A stretch of 64,000 nucleotides of DNA from Molossus alvarezi (GCA_037176705.1 CM073885.1:220856290-220920289); one strand, 5' to 3'. Positions 11,939 through 25,800 are shown, counted from the stretch's first letter. The notes: a model not told the origin generated them from the sequence alone. Numbers and translations are program-made.

Positions 11939-12228
11939 GTGTTTATCTGTCTCCCTTATTAGTCTGTGAGTTTCTTGAGGGCAAATGCTCATGCCTTATT
12001 TTCGTATTCTTAGTACCTACCCTAATGCCTGACATATGGATGGTGAATAAAAGCTTGTGACATAGCCTGAGTGTTTTATTCACAAGTCACATTTTGTGAC
12101 TTAAGATGATTATTCATAGTACATAAACATAATTTTGACAGAAATTATATTGAATATTTCAACATATTTTGCTTTAAGAATGCTTTTTGTCTAATATTAC
12201 CTAATCATTAAAAAAATAAATAAATCTA

Positions 12229-12454
12229 GCCCTGGCTGGTTTGGCTCAGTGGTTAGAACATTGGCCTGCGGTCCAGAGAGACTGGGTTCAGTTCCCGCTA
12301 AAGGCATGTAACTCAGTTGCAGTTTGTCCCCGGCCCTGGTTGGGTCATGCAGGTGGCAGCCACTCGATGTGTCCCTTTCACGTGGATGATTCTCTCTCTC
12401 TCCCCCTCCCACTCTATCTGAACAAAATATGGGAAAATGTCTATGGGTAAGGAT
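12229..12454 (+). mobile_element. VES SINE, type I
   Basis: Perfect 15-bp target repeat AAATAAATAAATCTA on both sides (12214-12228, 12455-12469). Confidence 0.92.
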
Positions 12455-12784
12455 AAATAAATAAATCTATGAATTTTTTAAAATAAAAGATTTAATGCTT
12501 ACATTTAATAACTACACAAGTACTTGATTCAATGGTTAATAAATAGAAGTGATTTTCCAAGTGCAGCTGAAAAACTAATCGTGGTTTGCAAAATGTTCTT
12601 GATTTTTTGTGTGCTTAGATGTGATTAGAGTTGTCTTGTTTTTGGCTCAGCCACAGATGACCTTGACTGAAGTTGGTGTTCTGTGAAATTGCTTAGTTTA
12701 AGCAGGAGAGCACCACTGTCTGTCTACTAATGCCAAATCAGTTGTCAGCTGACAGCTGTCAGGCTACTTTTTTTTCTTATCTAG

Positions 12785-12990
12785 TTACAATCAAGACTGC
12801 CTGGAGTGAAGTCCCAGCTTGCTCACAGGCTATGGATTTGGACAGCCAGCTTGTCTGAGACTGTTTCCTCATCTATAAAATGCAGATAATTATAGTACCT
12901 ATTTTAGAAGGCTGTTCTGAGGAATATATAAGTTAATACACATGAAGTGCTTGGAACAGTGCCTGGCTTAGGGTGTGATCAAGTGTATTT
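12785..12990 (+). repeat. MIR SINE remnant
   Basis: MIR order is kept: GTTTCCTCATCTATAAAATG, then TAGTACCTATTTTAGAAGG, then GCTTGGAACAGTGCCTGGC. Confidence 0.82.
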
Positions 12991-13072
12991 TTATATTAAC
13001 AGCCCCCTATCTCCTACATTCATTCATGACATATTTATTTTTGCATTGTGACATTGTATAAATGTATTCTCT

Positions 13073-13118
13073 GGACCGCAGACCGATGCTCTAACCGCTG
13101 GGCAAAACTGGCCAGGGC
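13073..13118 (-). mobile_element. Head-only VES fragment with target duplication
   Basis: 46 bp holding only the SINE 5' head (GGACCGCAGACCGATGCTCT to CCAGGGC in reverse). Flanked by a perfect 14-bp repeat TAAATGTATTCTCT at 13059-13072 and 13119-13132. It has no body and no poly(A) tail, which normal target-primed insertion would leave. Confidence 0.85.
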
Positions 13119-13235
13119 TAAATGTATTCTCTTCAGATTACCAGGATCTGAATTTAAAATTCTGGTTGAACAGTACTTACAAAGATTGTTAACAGTGATT
13201 GACATTTAAGTACAAATTAATTTGCACTTTATTTA

Positions 13236-13397
13236 CTTTTAAAATTTTTTTCTTTATTGCTTTTAGAGAGAAGAAGGGAGAGGGGGAGATAGATGGAAAC
13301 ATACTTAAGAGAGAACATGAATTGGCCGCCTCCTGCATGCCCCCACTGGGGATCCAGCCCACAACCTGGACACCTGCCCTAACTGGAATCGAACTGG
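13236..13397 (-). mobile_element. VES SINE, type II, 5'-truncated
   Basis: Tail TCTTTATTGCTTTTAGAGAG to GGAATCGAACTGG; the head beyond the B box is gone. It ends about 85 bp before the SDAD1 CpG-rich promoter. Confidence 0.8.
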
Positions 13398-13479
13398 AAA
13401 AAATTAGTAATTCTCATCTGTTTCACAAGAGTGTGTCGGGATGAGGAAATAATATGTGTGAAAACAACTTCGCGTTTCA

Positions 13480-13724
13480 GAATATCTCAGAAACGACCGG
13501 CAGCAGCAGCGGTTGGCCGAGGAATAAAACCGCCGTATCAACCACGGAGCATTGCGGCAGAGCAAGTTTGACACTCCGAGGCTTCCGTAGTCTAGCCTTG
13601 CTGCGCGCCCCACGTGCTGCTTCCGGTCGTAGTCGGACACACGATTCCCAGCCGCTGCTGGCACCGCTGGCAACCAGCGGTGTACGTATTTTTTTTTTCG
13701 CCGCGGAGCTGGTCAGCAGCCAAC
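13480..13724 (+). promoter_or_regulatory. SDAD1: SDAD1 CpG-rich promoter and 5' UTR
   Basis: A sharp rise in CpG content against AT-rich flanks marks a CpG-island promoter that continues into exon 1. An E-box CACGTG sits at 13611-13616 and an ETS-type CTTCCGG at 13620-13626, a common pair in ribosome-biogenesis genes. A T-rich run (13689-13698) lies just before the 5' UTR end. No TATA box was seen. The transcription start cannot be fixed from sequence alone. Confidence 0.7.
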
Positions 13725-13814
13725 ATGTCCAACAGAAACAACAACAAGCTGCCCAGCAACCTGCCGCAGTTACAGAATCTGATCAAGCGGGACCCGCCGG
13801 CCTACGTGGAGGAG
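13725..13814 (+). CDS. SDAD1: SDAD1 coding exon 1
   Basis: Residues 1-30, [10 protein letters not shown] to PAYVEE, ending in phase 0 at GAG followed by the donor gtgggg. Two shorter readings in other frames are shadows. Confidence 0.96.
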
Positions 13815-16800
13815 GTGGGGTTGCGCCCTGGCGACGCTAGAGGCCGAGGCGCGACTGGTTGACACACCAGTGGGGTTGGGGAGGCGTGGAGTGGAGTTGG
13901 GATCCTGGCTGGCCGCGTGTGCTGCTCTTAGGTTCTGGAGTCTTTCGTGAAGTGAGAAGGGGTTGGGGAAGGGACATGCTTTAGGGTTCGTTCTCCACCT
14001 CTTGGGGCTCTGCTGTCCCTTTGGATGTTTCTACCTGCTGTGCAGACCTCGCTGTCACGGACCTTTAAAGACGTCGTTTGCTTTAGGGCTTATCTCTGAT
14101 CTCACAGAGATGGAAAGACAAATGGCCTGCCCCCAATCTCCAACTTCTATGTAGTTTTCTCTGCCTTTTCTTTTCAGAAACTCCTAACTTGAATTACTTG
14201 GTAACACTTGATGAATCGTCTCGTAGGATCCTTTCGACCGACGTCAGTGTCCGAGCCCGCGCTCTGCGGTGTCTTGTGTTGGGAAGAAGGGGACGTTCCC
14301 GAGTATAAGGGGCAGACGCAGGCGCTTTTATCTCGTTAAACCAGGATTCGGCCTCCTCGGAAGCTTGCATGACCTGGATGTCAGCATTTGCTTCCGGAAA
14401 AGATGAGGTTCAAAATTAAGGCTAGGTCCAGGTTGTGAGGGACTTTGTATAGTGACTTGATACAGATTGTGAACATGGAGGGTGTTTGAGCTGAGAAGCA
14501 ACTAAATGAAAATGGTGATTTTGATATATTAATTTGTCAGATGTGTTCTTCAGACAGCCATTTGTCTGACAGGCATTTGCTGCAATTGTTTGTGCTTCTT
14601 CCTCACTAGATTGTGATTTGTTCAATGGCTAACGCAATTACTCATAGATTGCCCTTTTCACCCTCCCCAACTTGTCACTTAGAAATATTTAATTAACTCC
14701 TTTTTAACAAATAGCAGTTTCAATGGTTTAGGTCAATGAGTATAGAGAGCCTTTCCAAGGAAAATAGAGTAAGGAACAGATAACAAGAAATTAATAGGCA
14801 AGATGGTAATATGTGTAGAGCAATATATACAACCATTGACAAAGTAATAGTTTTATCTGTATAGTGCTGTATTTAAGAGCATTGGTTTCAAAACTAACTC
14901 TACATCCTGGTCCTGCTGTTGACCAGTTGTGTTACTAAGGGGCATTAATCATTGAGCCCATTTTAATATGTAACAGATAATTCTTACCTCAGAGAATTGC
15001 TTTCATTCACTTAACGAATACATATGCAAATCTACACATATTGTACCTACTGTGTGTCAGTATAATTCCAGACACTGGGGATACAATGATAAATAAGACA
15101 GCTATCAGAGCCTTCTTCTCTTGGACTTATGCTCTAGTGATGGTAGACATATAGTGGTAAGGACTATGGAGAACGTAAAACTGGATATGAATATGTCCTG
15201 ATCATCTCAAGGCAGATAGTGGTGGCTGGGCTGGAGTGGGAAAAGGATCTTGCCAGAAGCAAACTGACTTCTGGGCTGCTCTCCTCACTCCTGTCAATGG
15301 CAGTAGGGTGTCAAGAAAGAGAGGGTCTTATCTGAAGCATGTAGGAGACTACATGCAGGTCTCTATCTTAAGTCTTACTCTTAGACAAAGCTGAAGGCCT
15401 ACCAGTTTTGTTGGGGAAATCAACAGTTACATTTTTAACATGCTAAGTTTAAAATGTCTGATAGACATCCAAACAGAGATGTCAGACAAGTAATTGGATA
15501 TATGAATTTGGAGTTCACTATATCATTTAGAGCTTGTGATATTAAGAAATATTCATTTTCATAGTCTCTCTCTCTCTCTTTCATACACACACACACACAC
15601 ACACCTTAAAGCTGTGGTTTAGAGATGGAGAGTAGATATATAGAACTAACTGATGTCTGGTGTTCCAACATTAGATTATTACCTTTTAGGATTAAACATA
15701 ATTAAATGGGATAATGTACACTGTGAGCTTGGCACATAGCAAGTGCTGAACAAGTGGAAGCTATTATCATTATTTCTGTGTATCTATTGCTTTTGGCTGT
15801 TAACACATTCTATCTTTAATTCTAGGACAGAATCTTAATCAGTAGAAGAAGGGAATTTTGACTGGAGTGCTTCATGTTCTTGCGAGATACATAATTTACA
15901 TTTTCTGACGTGGTATTTTCCGCTGATAAGAGTGCTCCATATAGATACACAATGTAGAAGGGGTCATTTGGATAGTAAATGTCAGAATAGGGCCAGAATA
16001 TGAGTTTTTTACTTTTGGCTTCTGTTTTTTACACTGTACCACCTAAATTTCTAATGATAAAGGAAAGGGTCTTTACCTGTGATGTGCATAAAGTTTTCAA
16101 AACTTACTTTGAAAATACAGTTAAGGAAAAGTGTTTTTACATACTTTTTGCCACATCTTTTTCTCCATACCACTATCACAGACTTTTACTAAGTAATTTT
16201 TTATTCTGTACTGAGCAAATCATATAATAAAAGGTGACCAACTTAAATTTTATTTTTTTACAGTTTCTACAGCAGTATAATCACTACAAATCCAATGTGG
16301 AGATTTTCAGATTACAACCAAATAAACCCAGCAAAGAACTGGCAGAGCTGGTCATGTTTATGGCACAGGTAAGATTATTTCAAACAAAGACGAGTTATTA
16401 CGGTTTGTAGAATATTTTTCCAGTAATAGCCAACATCATTCCATTTGAGAATAAAAGCTTCATTTATTTATTTATTTTTATTTTTTTATTCTCACCTGAG
16501 GACATTTTTCCATTTTTGTTCAGATAGAGTGGGAGGGGGAAAGAAGAAGAGAGAGAGAGAAACATTGACGTGAAAGGGACACATCGAGTGGCTGCCTCCT
16601 GCACGACCCCAACCAGGGCCAGGAACGAATCACAACTGAGGTATGTGCCCTTGACTGGAATCGAACCCACAACTCATTGGTCTGTGGGCCGACGCTCTAA
16701 CCGCAGAGCCAAATGGCCAGGGTTTCATTTAAAGAAAAAAATTTAAAAAATTTTTCTCGTTTTGCAAACTTTATTTTCTCTGTGTGGTGAATTAGAAGAT

Positions 16801-19800
16801 TTTGCTGGAACTTTTCATAGAACCACCCAAGGCAAAACGTTCAAACTATTTGTTTTCTTCAAATTCATTATAAAATCAGGTTCTAAATCGTATTGCACAT
16901 ATTTTAATTAAGAGGAAATATGAAAAAGATCAGAGAAATTGACATGTAGAAGAAAAAGACATGATTTGGAACCATCTACCTTTATGAAATAGCCCTTGCC
17001 CTCCTTTTGCGGAATATCTGAAATACATGCATATGAATAAAAGGCGAGAAAGAGAGACTTCAGGAGAGTCTTTGTTTTGTTACAGATTGGTCACTGCTAC
17101 CCAGAACATTTAAGTAACTTTCCTCAAGAGTTGAAAGATCTTCTCTCCTACAATCACACTGTCTTGGATCCAGATCTTCGAATGGTAGCGTTTGGATTTG
17201 GATTGATAACTTGTGCTGTGTTCGTGTGTATGCATGTAATGTGTGTTTAAATGAAAATAGCCTCTCAACTAAACATCTTTTTAAATTGTAAAACAGAATG
17301 TGTCACTCCTTACTTAAAATTCTTCTGTGGCTTCTTTTTATACTTAGAATTAAACTCAAATGTATTTTCATGGCCTGTAAATTCCTACATCATTTGCTTC
17401 CTGCCTCTGTGTGTGTGTGTGTGTGTGTGTGTGTATTAATCTCATCATCTTTTCTACTATACTCCTCTTTTTTATCTTTTTGTTCTTCCAGCATGCTAAC
17501 CCTCCCAGTATGTTCTTTTCCCTCTTTTGAATAGGTGATATCACTCTGGTCATTCAAATCTCACACACATGAAGAACTTTAATTATAATTTATGGTTTAT
17601 ACAGTGCTTAATTTAATAAATTTGTCTATTAAATAGCCAGTTTGGATGTGTAAATATGGTCACTTTAGTGGTTGACATTGGGTCCTGGGCAAGAGATCCC
17701 TTTTTCCAATCCAGTGCACCCATTTCCCCTACCTAATGACCCCCAGCTACGCTATTTCTGGAGCATTGTTCTTAGCTAAATGGGAGACCTTGCAGCACCT
17801 GGGAAGTTGCCCTTGCTAGTACCTGACCAACCCAGTGGCATGAAAACCCAGCCCCTTTCCCTTAAGGTGGGTACTTCTTTGTGTTGCAGTTTGTTCTCCC
17901 TGTGTGAAGTAGCCACAATGTATCAATTATATTGCCTTGTTTTACTTCCTTTGTGACACTTACTGAGATACTCCTGTTTATGTGCTTACTTTCTTATCTG
18001 TCCTCTCTTCTGCTGCACCCCCAGTGTGTAAGGTCCATGAGGGCAGAGACTATCTGTTCTGATGCCTAGAATAATGCCTGGTTAGTAGGAGATATTACAC
18101 TCTTTTGGGATATACATGGTCTATTTTCTTATCTTAATTTTACATTGTCTTATAGTATGTTTTCTTTTTCTTCCTGAGACATTTTGCAAAGCTTTGATCT
18201 TGCTGAGAAATAAGAATCTCATCAGTCCCTCAAGTTTGCTAGAACTCTTCTTTGAACTTCTGCGTTGCCATGATAAGCTTCTGCGAAAGGTAAAGAACAA
18301 AATTGCTTTTTTTTTTCATATATCATTTTTTTCCTGCATGAAACTTGTAAAGTGAATTCTTGATGCTTCACATTATTGGATGAAGTATGGTAATAATAGC
18401 CAAATGTTTGCTTACTTTTTGCCAGGTACCTTTCTCAGAGCTTTTAAAGTATTTATTTGTTTATTCACAAAATGACATAAGGTATAGTAGTAGTAGAAGT
18501 ATTAGTAGTAGTAGTAGTAGTAGTAGTATTTTACAGATGAAAAGGCTGAGGTAGAGTAACATGCCCAGAGTCACGCAGATTCTGAGTGGTGAGCAGAAGT
18601 ATAAACCCAGGCATTCTGGCTCCAGAACCCAAGTCCTTTGTCACTACACTAACTGACTAAATCAGAGCGTGGACTGTCCACTCATGGCTATAACTGCTTC
18701 ACCTTAGCCCCCAAGAAACTAAATTTTTTGTTATTACTGCTTTTTTATTACTTTGTATTTGTTTATATAAATAATATCAGAAGCTGAAGGTTTATGAAAG
18801 AAATTTAAGAAAGAACTTAAGTTCACATTCATTAACTTAATTTTTTTCAAAGTGTTTAGAGACTGCCACCATTTCATTTTAGCAATTGTACTGCTTGGTC
18901 TAACTTGTGGGATAAAAATTGTCCATGGGAGTGTATCTTGAGCATTAAATGATACTTGTATTGCCAACATAATCTTGCATGGAGTTAGGGGTTCAGTAAA
19001 TGGAGCAGCTCTTCTTTTTTTGAAAAGACAATTTTATTGAGATATAACTCACACACAATTCATCCGTTTAAAGTGTACAATTCAGTGGTTTTTAGTATAT
19101 TCACAGAGTTTGCAAGTATCAGATCAATTTTAGAACATTTTTATCACCCTCAAAAGAAACCCTATTCCCATTAGCAATCATTCCTTATCACCCCATCTCT
19201 CCCAGCCCTAGGCAACCACTTTTCTATTTTTGGTCTTTATAGATTTGCCTACTCTCGGTATTTCATATAAATAGACTCATACAGTATGTACTTTTTTTGT
19301 GTCTGATTTTTTATGTTTTCAAGGTTTATCCACGTTGTAGCATGTGTCAGCATTTCTTCATTCCTTTTTGGTGCCATTCCATTATATGGTTATACCACTT
19401 TTTTTTTTTTTTAATCCTCACCCGAGGACAGTCTTGCATTTATCTTCAGATAGAGCAGGAGGGAGAGAGGGAGGAAGAGAGAGAGAGAAACATCGACGTG
19501 AGAGAGACACATCAAGTGGTTGCCACCCACACGACTTCAGCCCAGGTGGAGGATAAACTGCAACTGAGGTACATGCCCCCCAGTGGGAACCGAAGCTGGG
19601 ACTCTCTGGTCCGCAGGCGGACACTCCAACCACTGAGCCAGATTGGCCAGGGTGGTTTTACCACTTTTTAAAAAATTCATTAATTAGTTATTGGGCATTT
19701 GGGTTGTTTTCACTTTTTGACTATTATGAATAATGCTGCTATGAATGTTTATGTGAACACTGGTATGAAACTATGTTTTACTTTCTCTTGGGCATATAAC

Positions 19801-22800
19801 TAAGAGTGGAATTATTGGATTATATGATAACTCCATGTTTAACTTTTTCACAGCAGCTTTTCTTTTACATTTTAGCTGCTGCTTTTTTTTTAAATCCTCA
19901 CCTGAGGATATTTTCCCATTTATCATCAGATAGAGTAGAAAGGGGGGAGAGAGAGAGAAACATTGACATGATTGACTGGTTGCCTCCCGCATGACCCAAC
20001 CAGGGCCAGGGACAACTGAGGTACGTACCCTTGACCAGAATCGAACCCGAGATTGGTCCACTAGCTGATGCTCTAACTGCTGAGCCAAACCAGCCAGGGC
20101 ACTGCTGCTTTTTGTTTTGTTTTTGGTCTCTTTTGTCATAAAATAAAAAGTAGATAATATTAAATCCTCCTGTACATTTGTACTTTTCTCCAAATTAAGC
20201 AATGTTTGAAATGTTGGTTAATATATATGTTTTTGTTTCTTTTCCTCAGACTTTATATACGCATATTGTGACTGATATCAAGAATATAAATGCAAAACAC
20301 AAGAACAATAAAGTCAATGTAGTAAGTACCCTTCTGTTTTCCATGTTGCAGCATTGTACCATCAGTGTACTAAGGCTTCCTTCTCTCTCTCTTTAGGTGT
20401 TGCAGAATTTTATGTACACCATGCTAAGAGACAGCAATGCAACTGCAGCCAAGATATCCTTGGATGTGATGATTGAGCTCTACAGAAGAAACATCTGGTA
20501 ATACATATGTGTTTGTCTCTGGAGAAATAGAATCTTTTGTTCATTTGTAATTGCTACAGAGCACAAACACAATTATTTTTCTTGGTCTTGAGCTCTTTAA
20601 TATACCTCTCTCATAGATTCAATTGGGAGTAAAAATGGAGAGGCCATACAGATAGCTAACAACAACACTGGCTACCATTTGTTGAGCACATACATTTTAT
20701 GTTACTTGTTCACCCTTCTAAACAAAGTAATGCAGCTTATCTGGAATTATTCTCATTTGATAGGTATTGAAACTGTAGTTCATAGAGTTTAAGGTTAGTA
20801 GCTAATAAAGGGCAGAACTTAAATTCAGACCCAGATCTGTCTGACTCTGCAATCTGTGCTCTTTCTACTTTGCCATTCTGACAGTTTTCAAGTCAATTTA
20901 CTCTATTTTTGTAAAATATTAATGATTTATGAACTTTGATGTGTTGGTATAGTGCCTCCAACTCATGTCTTTTGCTTTCCCTATTTATTTATTTACATTT
21001 TTTTCCTTTATTGATTTTAGAGGAAGGGAGAGAGTTCCTATTTATTTACATTTTTTTCTTTATTGATTTTAGAGAGAGGAAGGGAGAGGGAGAGAGAGGT
21101 AGAAACATCGATGAGCAAGAACATTGATTGGCTGCCTCCTGCATGCCCCCCCACTGGGGATTAGACCCACAACCTGGGCATGTGCCCTAACCGGGAATAA
21201 ACCGGCGACCTCTTGGTGCATGGGTCAATGCTCAACTATTGAGCCACAGTGGCCCAACCTATTTATTTATTTAACTATATATAAAAGTAGTAAAAATTCA
21301 TTGCAACAGAAAATTTGGAGAGGCTAAAAAAGTGTTTTTAAAATGCTGTTTGATAGCCCTGGTTTGTTTGGCTCAGCAGTAGAGTGTCGGCCTGTGGACC
21401 AGTGAGTCTCATGTTCAGTTCTGGCCAAGGGCACGTACCTCGGTTGCGGTTTGTTCCCGGCCCTGGTCTAGGTCGTGTGGGAGGCAAACACTCGATGTGT
21501 CCCCGTCACGACGATGTTTCTCTCCCTCCCATGCTATCTGAAGATAAATAGAAAAATATCCTTGGGTGAGGATTAAAAAAAAAGAAAAAGAAAAATGCTA
21601 TTGATAGTCTCACCACCCAGAGACAGTCTCTGTTAGTAGTTTATGATAATTCCTCCTGTGTTTTCTTTAGAATGAATTTTTGCAGTTAGATTTTTGCTAT
21701 ATTAATAGTTTTTTATTCTGTGTTTTTTATTTGTAAAAACCTCTTTAGTAGGTTCCTATGTCATTAAAATTCTTCATAAGTGCATCTTTTTTTTTAGAGA
21801 GAGAGAGAGAAAGCGAAACATTGATTTGTTGTTCCACTTACTGTACTCTCATTGGTTGATTCTTTTTTTCCCCTATCCTCACCCGAGGCCATTTTTCAAT
21901 ATTTTGTTCAGATAGAGTGGGAGGGAGAGAAAAACATCGACATGAAAGGGACACATCGAGTGGTCGCCACCCACATGACCCAACCAGGGCTGGGGACAAA
22001 TTGCAACTGAAGTATGTGCCCTTAGCTGGAACCAAACCCGGGTCTCTCCGGTCCGCAGGCCGACACTCTGACCCCTGAGCCAAATCGACCAGGGCTCATT
22101 GGTTGATTCTTATATGTGCCCTGACCAGGGATCTAACTCACAACCTTGCTGTATCAGGATGACACTTTAACCAATTGAATTACCAGGCCAGGGCCATAAG
22201 TGCATCTTTCTTTTTATCCTCACCTGAGGACATTTTTACATTTATCTTTACATAGAGCAGGAGGGAGAGAAGGAGGAAGAGAGAGAAACACCGATGCGAG
22301 AGAGACACCTCTAGTTGGGGCCAGGGACAAACTGCAACTGAGGTACGTGCCCTCAGCAGGAACTGAACCTGGGACTCGTGGGTCTGCGGGCTGATGCTCT
22401 AACTGCTGAGCCAAACTGGCCAGGGCCATAAGTGTAACTTAATGGCTGCTTAATATTAACTTAATTAAATTAAATAGTCAAGCTGTGGTCGACCATTTAG
22501 CAACCCATGACTTAAAATATTACAGCTATTTTAACATGTCAGAAATATTTTTTACATTGTTTATTTTGTGCCATTATCTGTGCTGTCAAATACAGTAGAC
22601 AGAAAATTTACTTTAAAACACTTATTTGGCCCTGACCGGTTTGGCTCAGTGGTTGGAGCGTCGGCCTGCGTTCCGGAGAGACCCGGGTTCGGTTCCCGCT
22701 AAGGGCATGTACTTCGGTTGCAGTTTGTCCCCGGCCCTGGTTGGTCGTGCGGGTGGCAGCCACTCGATGTGTCCCTTCACGTCGATGTTTCTCTCCCTCT

Positions 22801-25800
22801 CTCTCCCTCCCACTCTATCTGTACAAAAAAGTGGAAAAATATCCTCGGGTGAGGATTAAAAAATAAATAAAATAAAACATTTATTTGTCTCCCCCCAGGA
22901 ATGATGCCAAAACTGTCAACGTGATCACAACTGCATGTTTCTCTAAGGTCACCAAGGTGAGTGTCTGTAGGGCTGTGTGAAGGCACTGCCTGCGTGTGGT
23001 CTGCTTCTCCAGACAGCGTGAAGGAGATGGCATATGAGGAAGAGCGAGTATGTGAATGTGCAGTTCATGTCACTGATGCTCGCTCTTTGTTTAGGCTACT
23101 TCCCTGGTTCATCAACCTGTGCTTTAGAGGAGCAGAACAAAATTATCATAAGTTCTTTTTTTTTTTTTTTTGGTATCCTCACCTGAGGACATTTTTGCAT
23201 TTATCTTCAGATAGAGCAGGAGGGAAGAGAGAGAGACACACATTGAGTGGTTGCCATCCACTTGACTCCAACTGGGACCGTGGACAAACTGCAACTGAGG
23301 TATGTGCCCCCAGCAGGAACCAAACCTCCCGGGCCTCTGGTCTGCAGGCCCACGCTTTAACTGCTGAGCCAAACTGGCGGGGCTATCATAAGTCTCCCCC
23401 CCCCCCACATTTTATTGAATTTATTGGGGTTACACTGGCTGGTGCACAGTTCTACATATCATGAGTTTTTTAAAATGCTATGTATTAAACAATAGCCTCA
23501 GAATTTATTTTATGTTTTGTTTTTTTCCTCCTATAATTCTTGACTATTTTTTTATTGGGCTCAGATACAGCTGAAAGAAATTTAAGCCTATGTTTGATTT
23601 TCTGGGGTTGTAATGTCACTTTTTTGTGGGAGATGTGGAAATTTTTATTTATTCATTTATTTTTTTTAGTGAGTGAGAGAAACATCAATTTATTGTTCCA
23701 CTTATTTATGCATTCATTGGTTGATTCATGTGCGTGCCCTGACCAGGGATCAAACCCGTAACTTTGGCGTATCAGGATGATGCTCCAACCAACTGAACTA
23801 CTGGATAGGGCATGGAAATCCTTGACAGCCTATTTGAAGGATAACTGTGTGGAGCCTAGATGTTTTTATCTAAGGTTTTTTAAATTATATATTCTTTAGG
23901 ACAAGTGATTTTCTTTTTACTTATTTCTTAGTGTGTACACATGTATAAAGTATAGATAGAAGTATTTATTCTTTGTTATAAGATGGGATGAGTAATTGAC
24001 TTTGTTTTTAGATATTAGTTGCTGCTTTGACATTCTTCCTTGGGAAAGATGAAGAGGAGAAACAGGACAGTGACTCAGAATCTGAGGTTAGTTTAAGATG
24101 CTTCTGAATTTTACAGATTATGAGATTTCATTATTGCTGTGAGTACAAATTACAAAGTACATGACTGCTTAAGTTAGAAAGAAACTTAACCTTGATTGAA
24201 TTCTGCCATGCTGAGGTTTTAGTGTTTAGAATTTGTCACTTAACTTCAGTAAGATTGGTTAGGTAACTAATAAAACTTAGATTCATTCAGCCTTGTTCTT
24301 AGTTCTAAAGCAACACCTACATCTCACTATAGAAACCTAGAATGAAAATTGCTTCCAACATATTTTTAGGTGAGTGTTGACATCGTAGAAGTTCAGAGTG
24401 GGGAAATGGAGGGGAGTAATATCTTGGCACCTTTAAAAGGGAAAATCAAAATATATGATGTTATGAAATTTCCTTTATTAAAACATTTTTTATTAAAATA
24501 AGAAAAAAGTTTTCTTTCCATTTTAGCATTTTGATAAGAATATTGGAATATGTAATAATATCTTGTAATTCATATTGCTATTATCTTATAAAGTAGTCTG
24601 TGAACAACACATTTTTATTATAAAAAGTTTCAGATACTATAGATAAAATAGAAGTTTTCTTGACACTGTTTTATTTCCACTTCCCAGTTTCTTCTTCACA
24701 GATAACCATTTTGTTTTCCCTTGTATTTATATATGTAGGTGTATATATATTATCTTATATGTGTAGTGGGTTTTTATTCTTATTTTTTATATACATTTTT
24801 ATTGTTTTTTTTTAGAGAGGAAGGGAGAGAGAGATAGAAACATCGATGTGAGAGAAAAACATCTATCGGCTGCCTCCTGCACACCCCCTACTGGGAATCG
24901 AGTCCGAAACCCAGGCATGTGCCCTGACCAAGAATCGTACCAGAACCTCTCAGTCCATGGGAGAATGCTTAGTCCACTGAACCATACCAGCCAGGTTGCT
25001 AGTGGGTTTTAAAAAAAATATGTGTAAATAATACACATATTACTGTGCAATCTGTTGATACATATTGATATACTAATGCATTTAGATCTTTTTTGTTAGT
25101 ACATGTAGATCTACCATATGATTTTTAACCTCCAGATGTTATTTCTGAATATGAATATATTATAGTTTAAACATTTTTCTGTTCATGAATATTTACTTCC
25201 AATTTCTTTTTTCAAATAAAAACAATGCTGCATTCTGTCAATATATTATACTTAAATAAAAATTAAAGTGAAAATACAAAGATAAAAATCTTTGTGTGTA
25301 CCTGTTAGTACACATGGGAAAATATTTTTTATTGAATTTTAGAAGTCATGTTCCATTTTAATAGCTATGTGCAAAGAGTGTAAGTACAAGGAAATGGTTG
25401 AAAGGATTACTCTTTGCTTTTATGTAGATTTTCCTTATTTACAGTTATACAAAGTAGTTTTTTGTTTTTGTTTTTTTTTTAGGATGAAGGACCAACAGCA
25501 AGAGACCTGCTGGTGCAGTATGCCACAGGGAAGAAAAGCTCCAAACACAAGAAAAGGTTGGAAAAGGCTATGAAAGTGCTCAAGGTGAGATTTGTACCTG
25601 GGAAATGAGGGTAGGAATCATTAGAATATAGGAAAGGTTTTCAGCAAAAGCTTTTAAGAATTTGAAATAGCCCTGGCCCGTTTGGCTCAGTGGTTAGGGC
25701 ATTGGCCTGCAGTCTGGAGAGACCCAGGTTTGGTTCCCGCTAAGGGCACGTACCTAGGTTGCAGTTTGTCCCTGGCCCTGGTTGGGTCATGTGGGTGGTG

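Noticed and set aside
1..13480. CXCL9 3' exons expected from human synteny
   Set aside because: No chemokine-like coding segment was recognised; the gene probably lies left of the window.
15570..15604. CT/AC simple-sequence tract as a regulatory element
   Set aside because: Plain dinucleotide microsatellite without supporting context.
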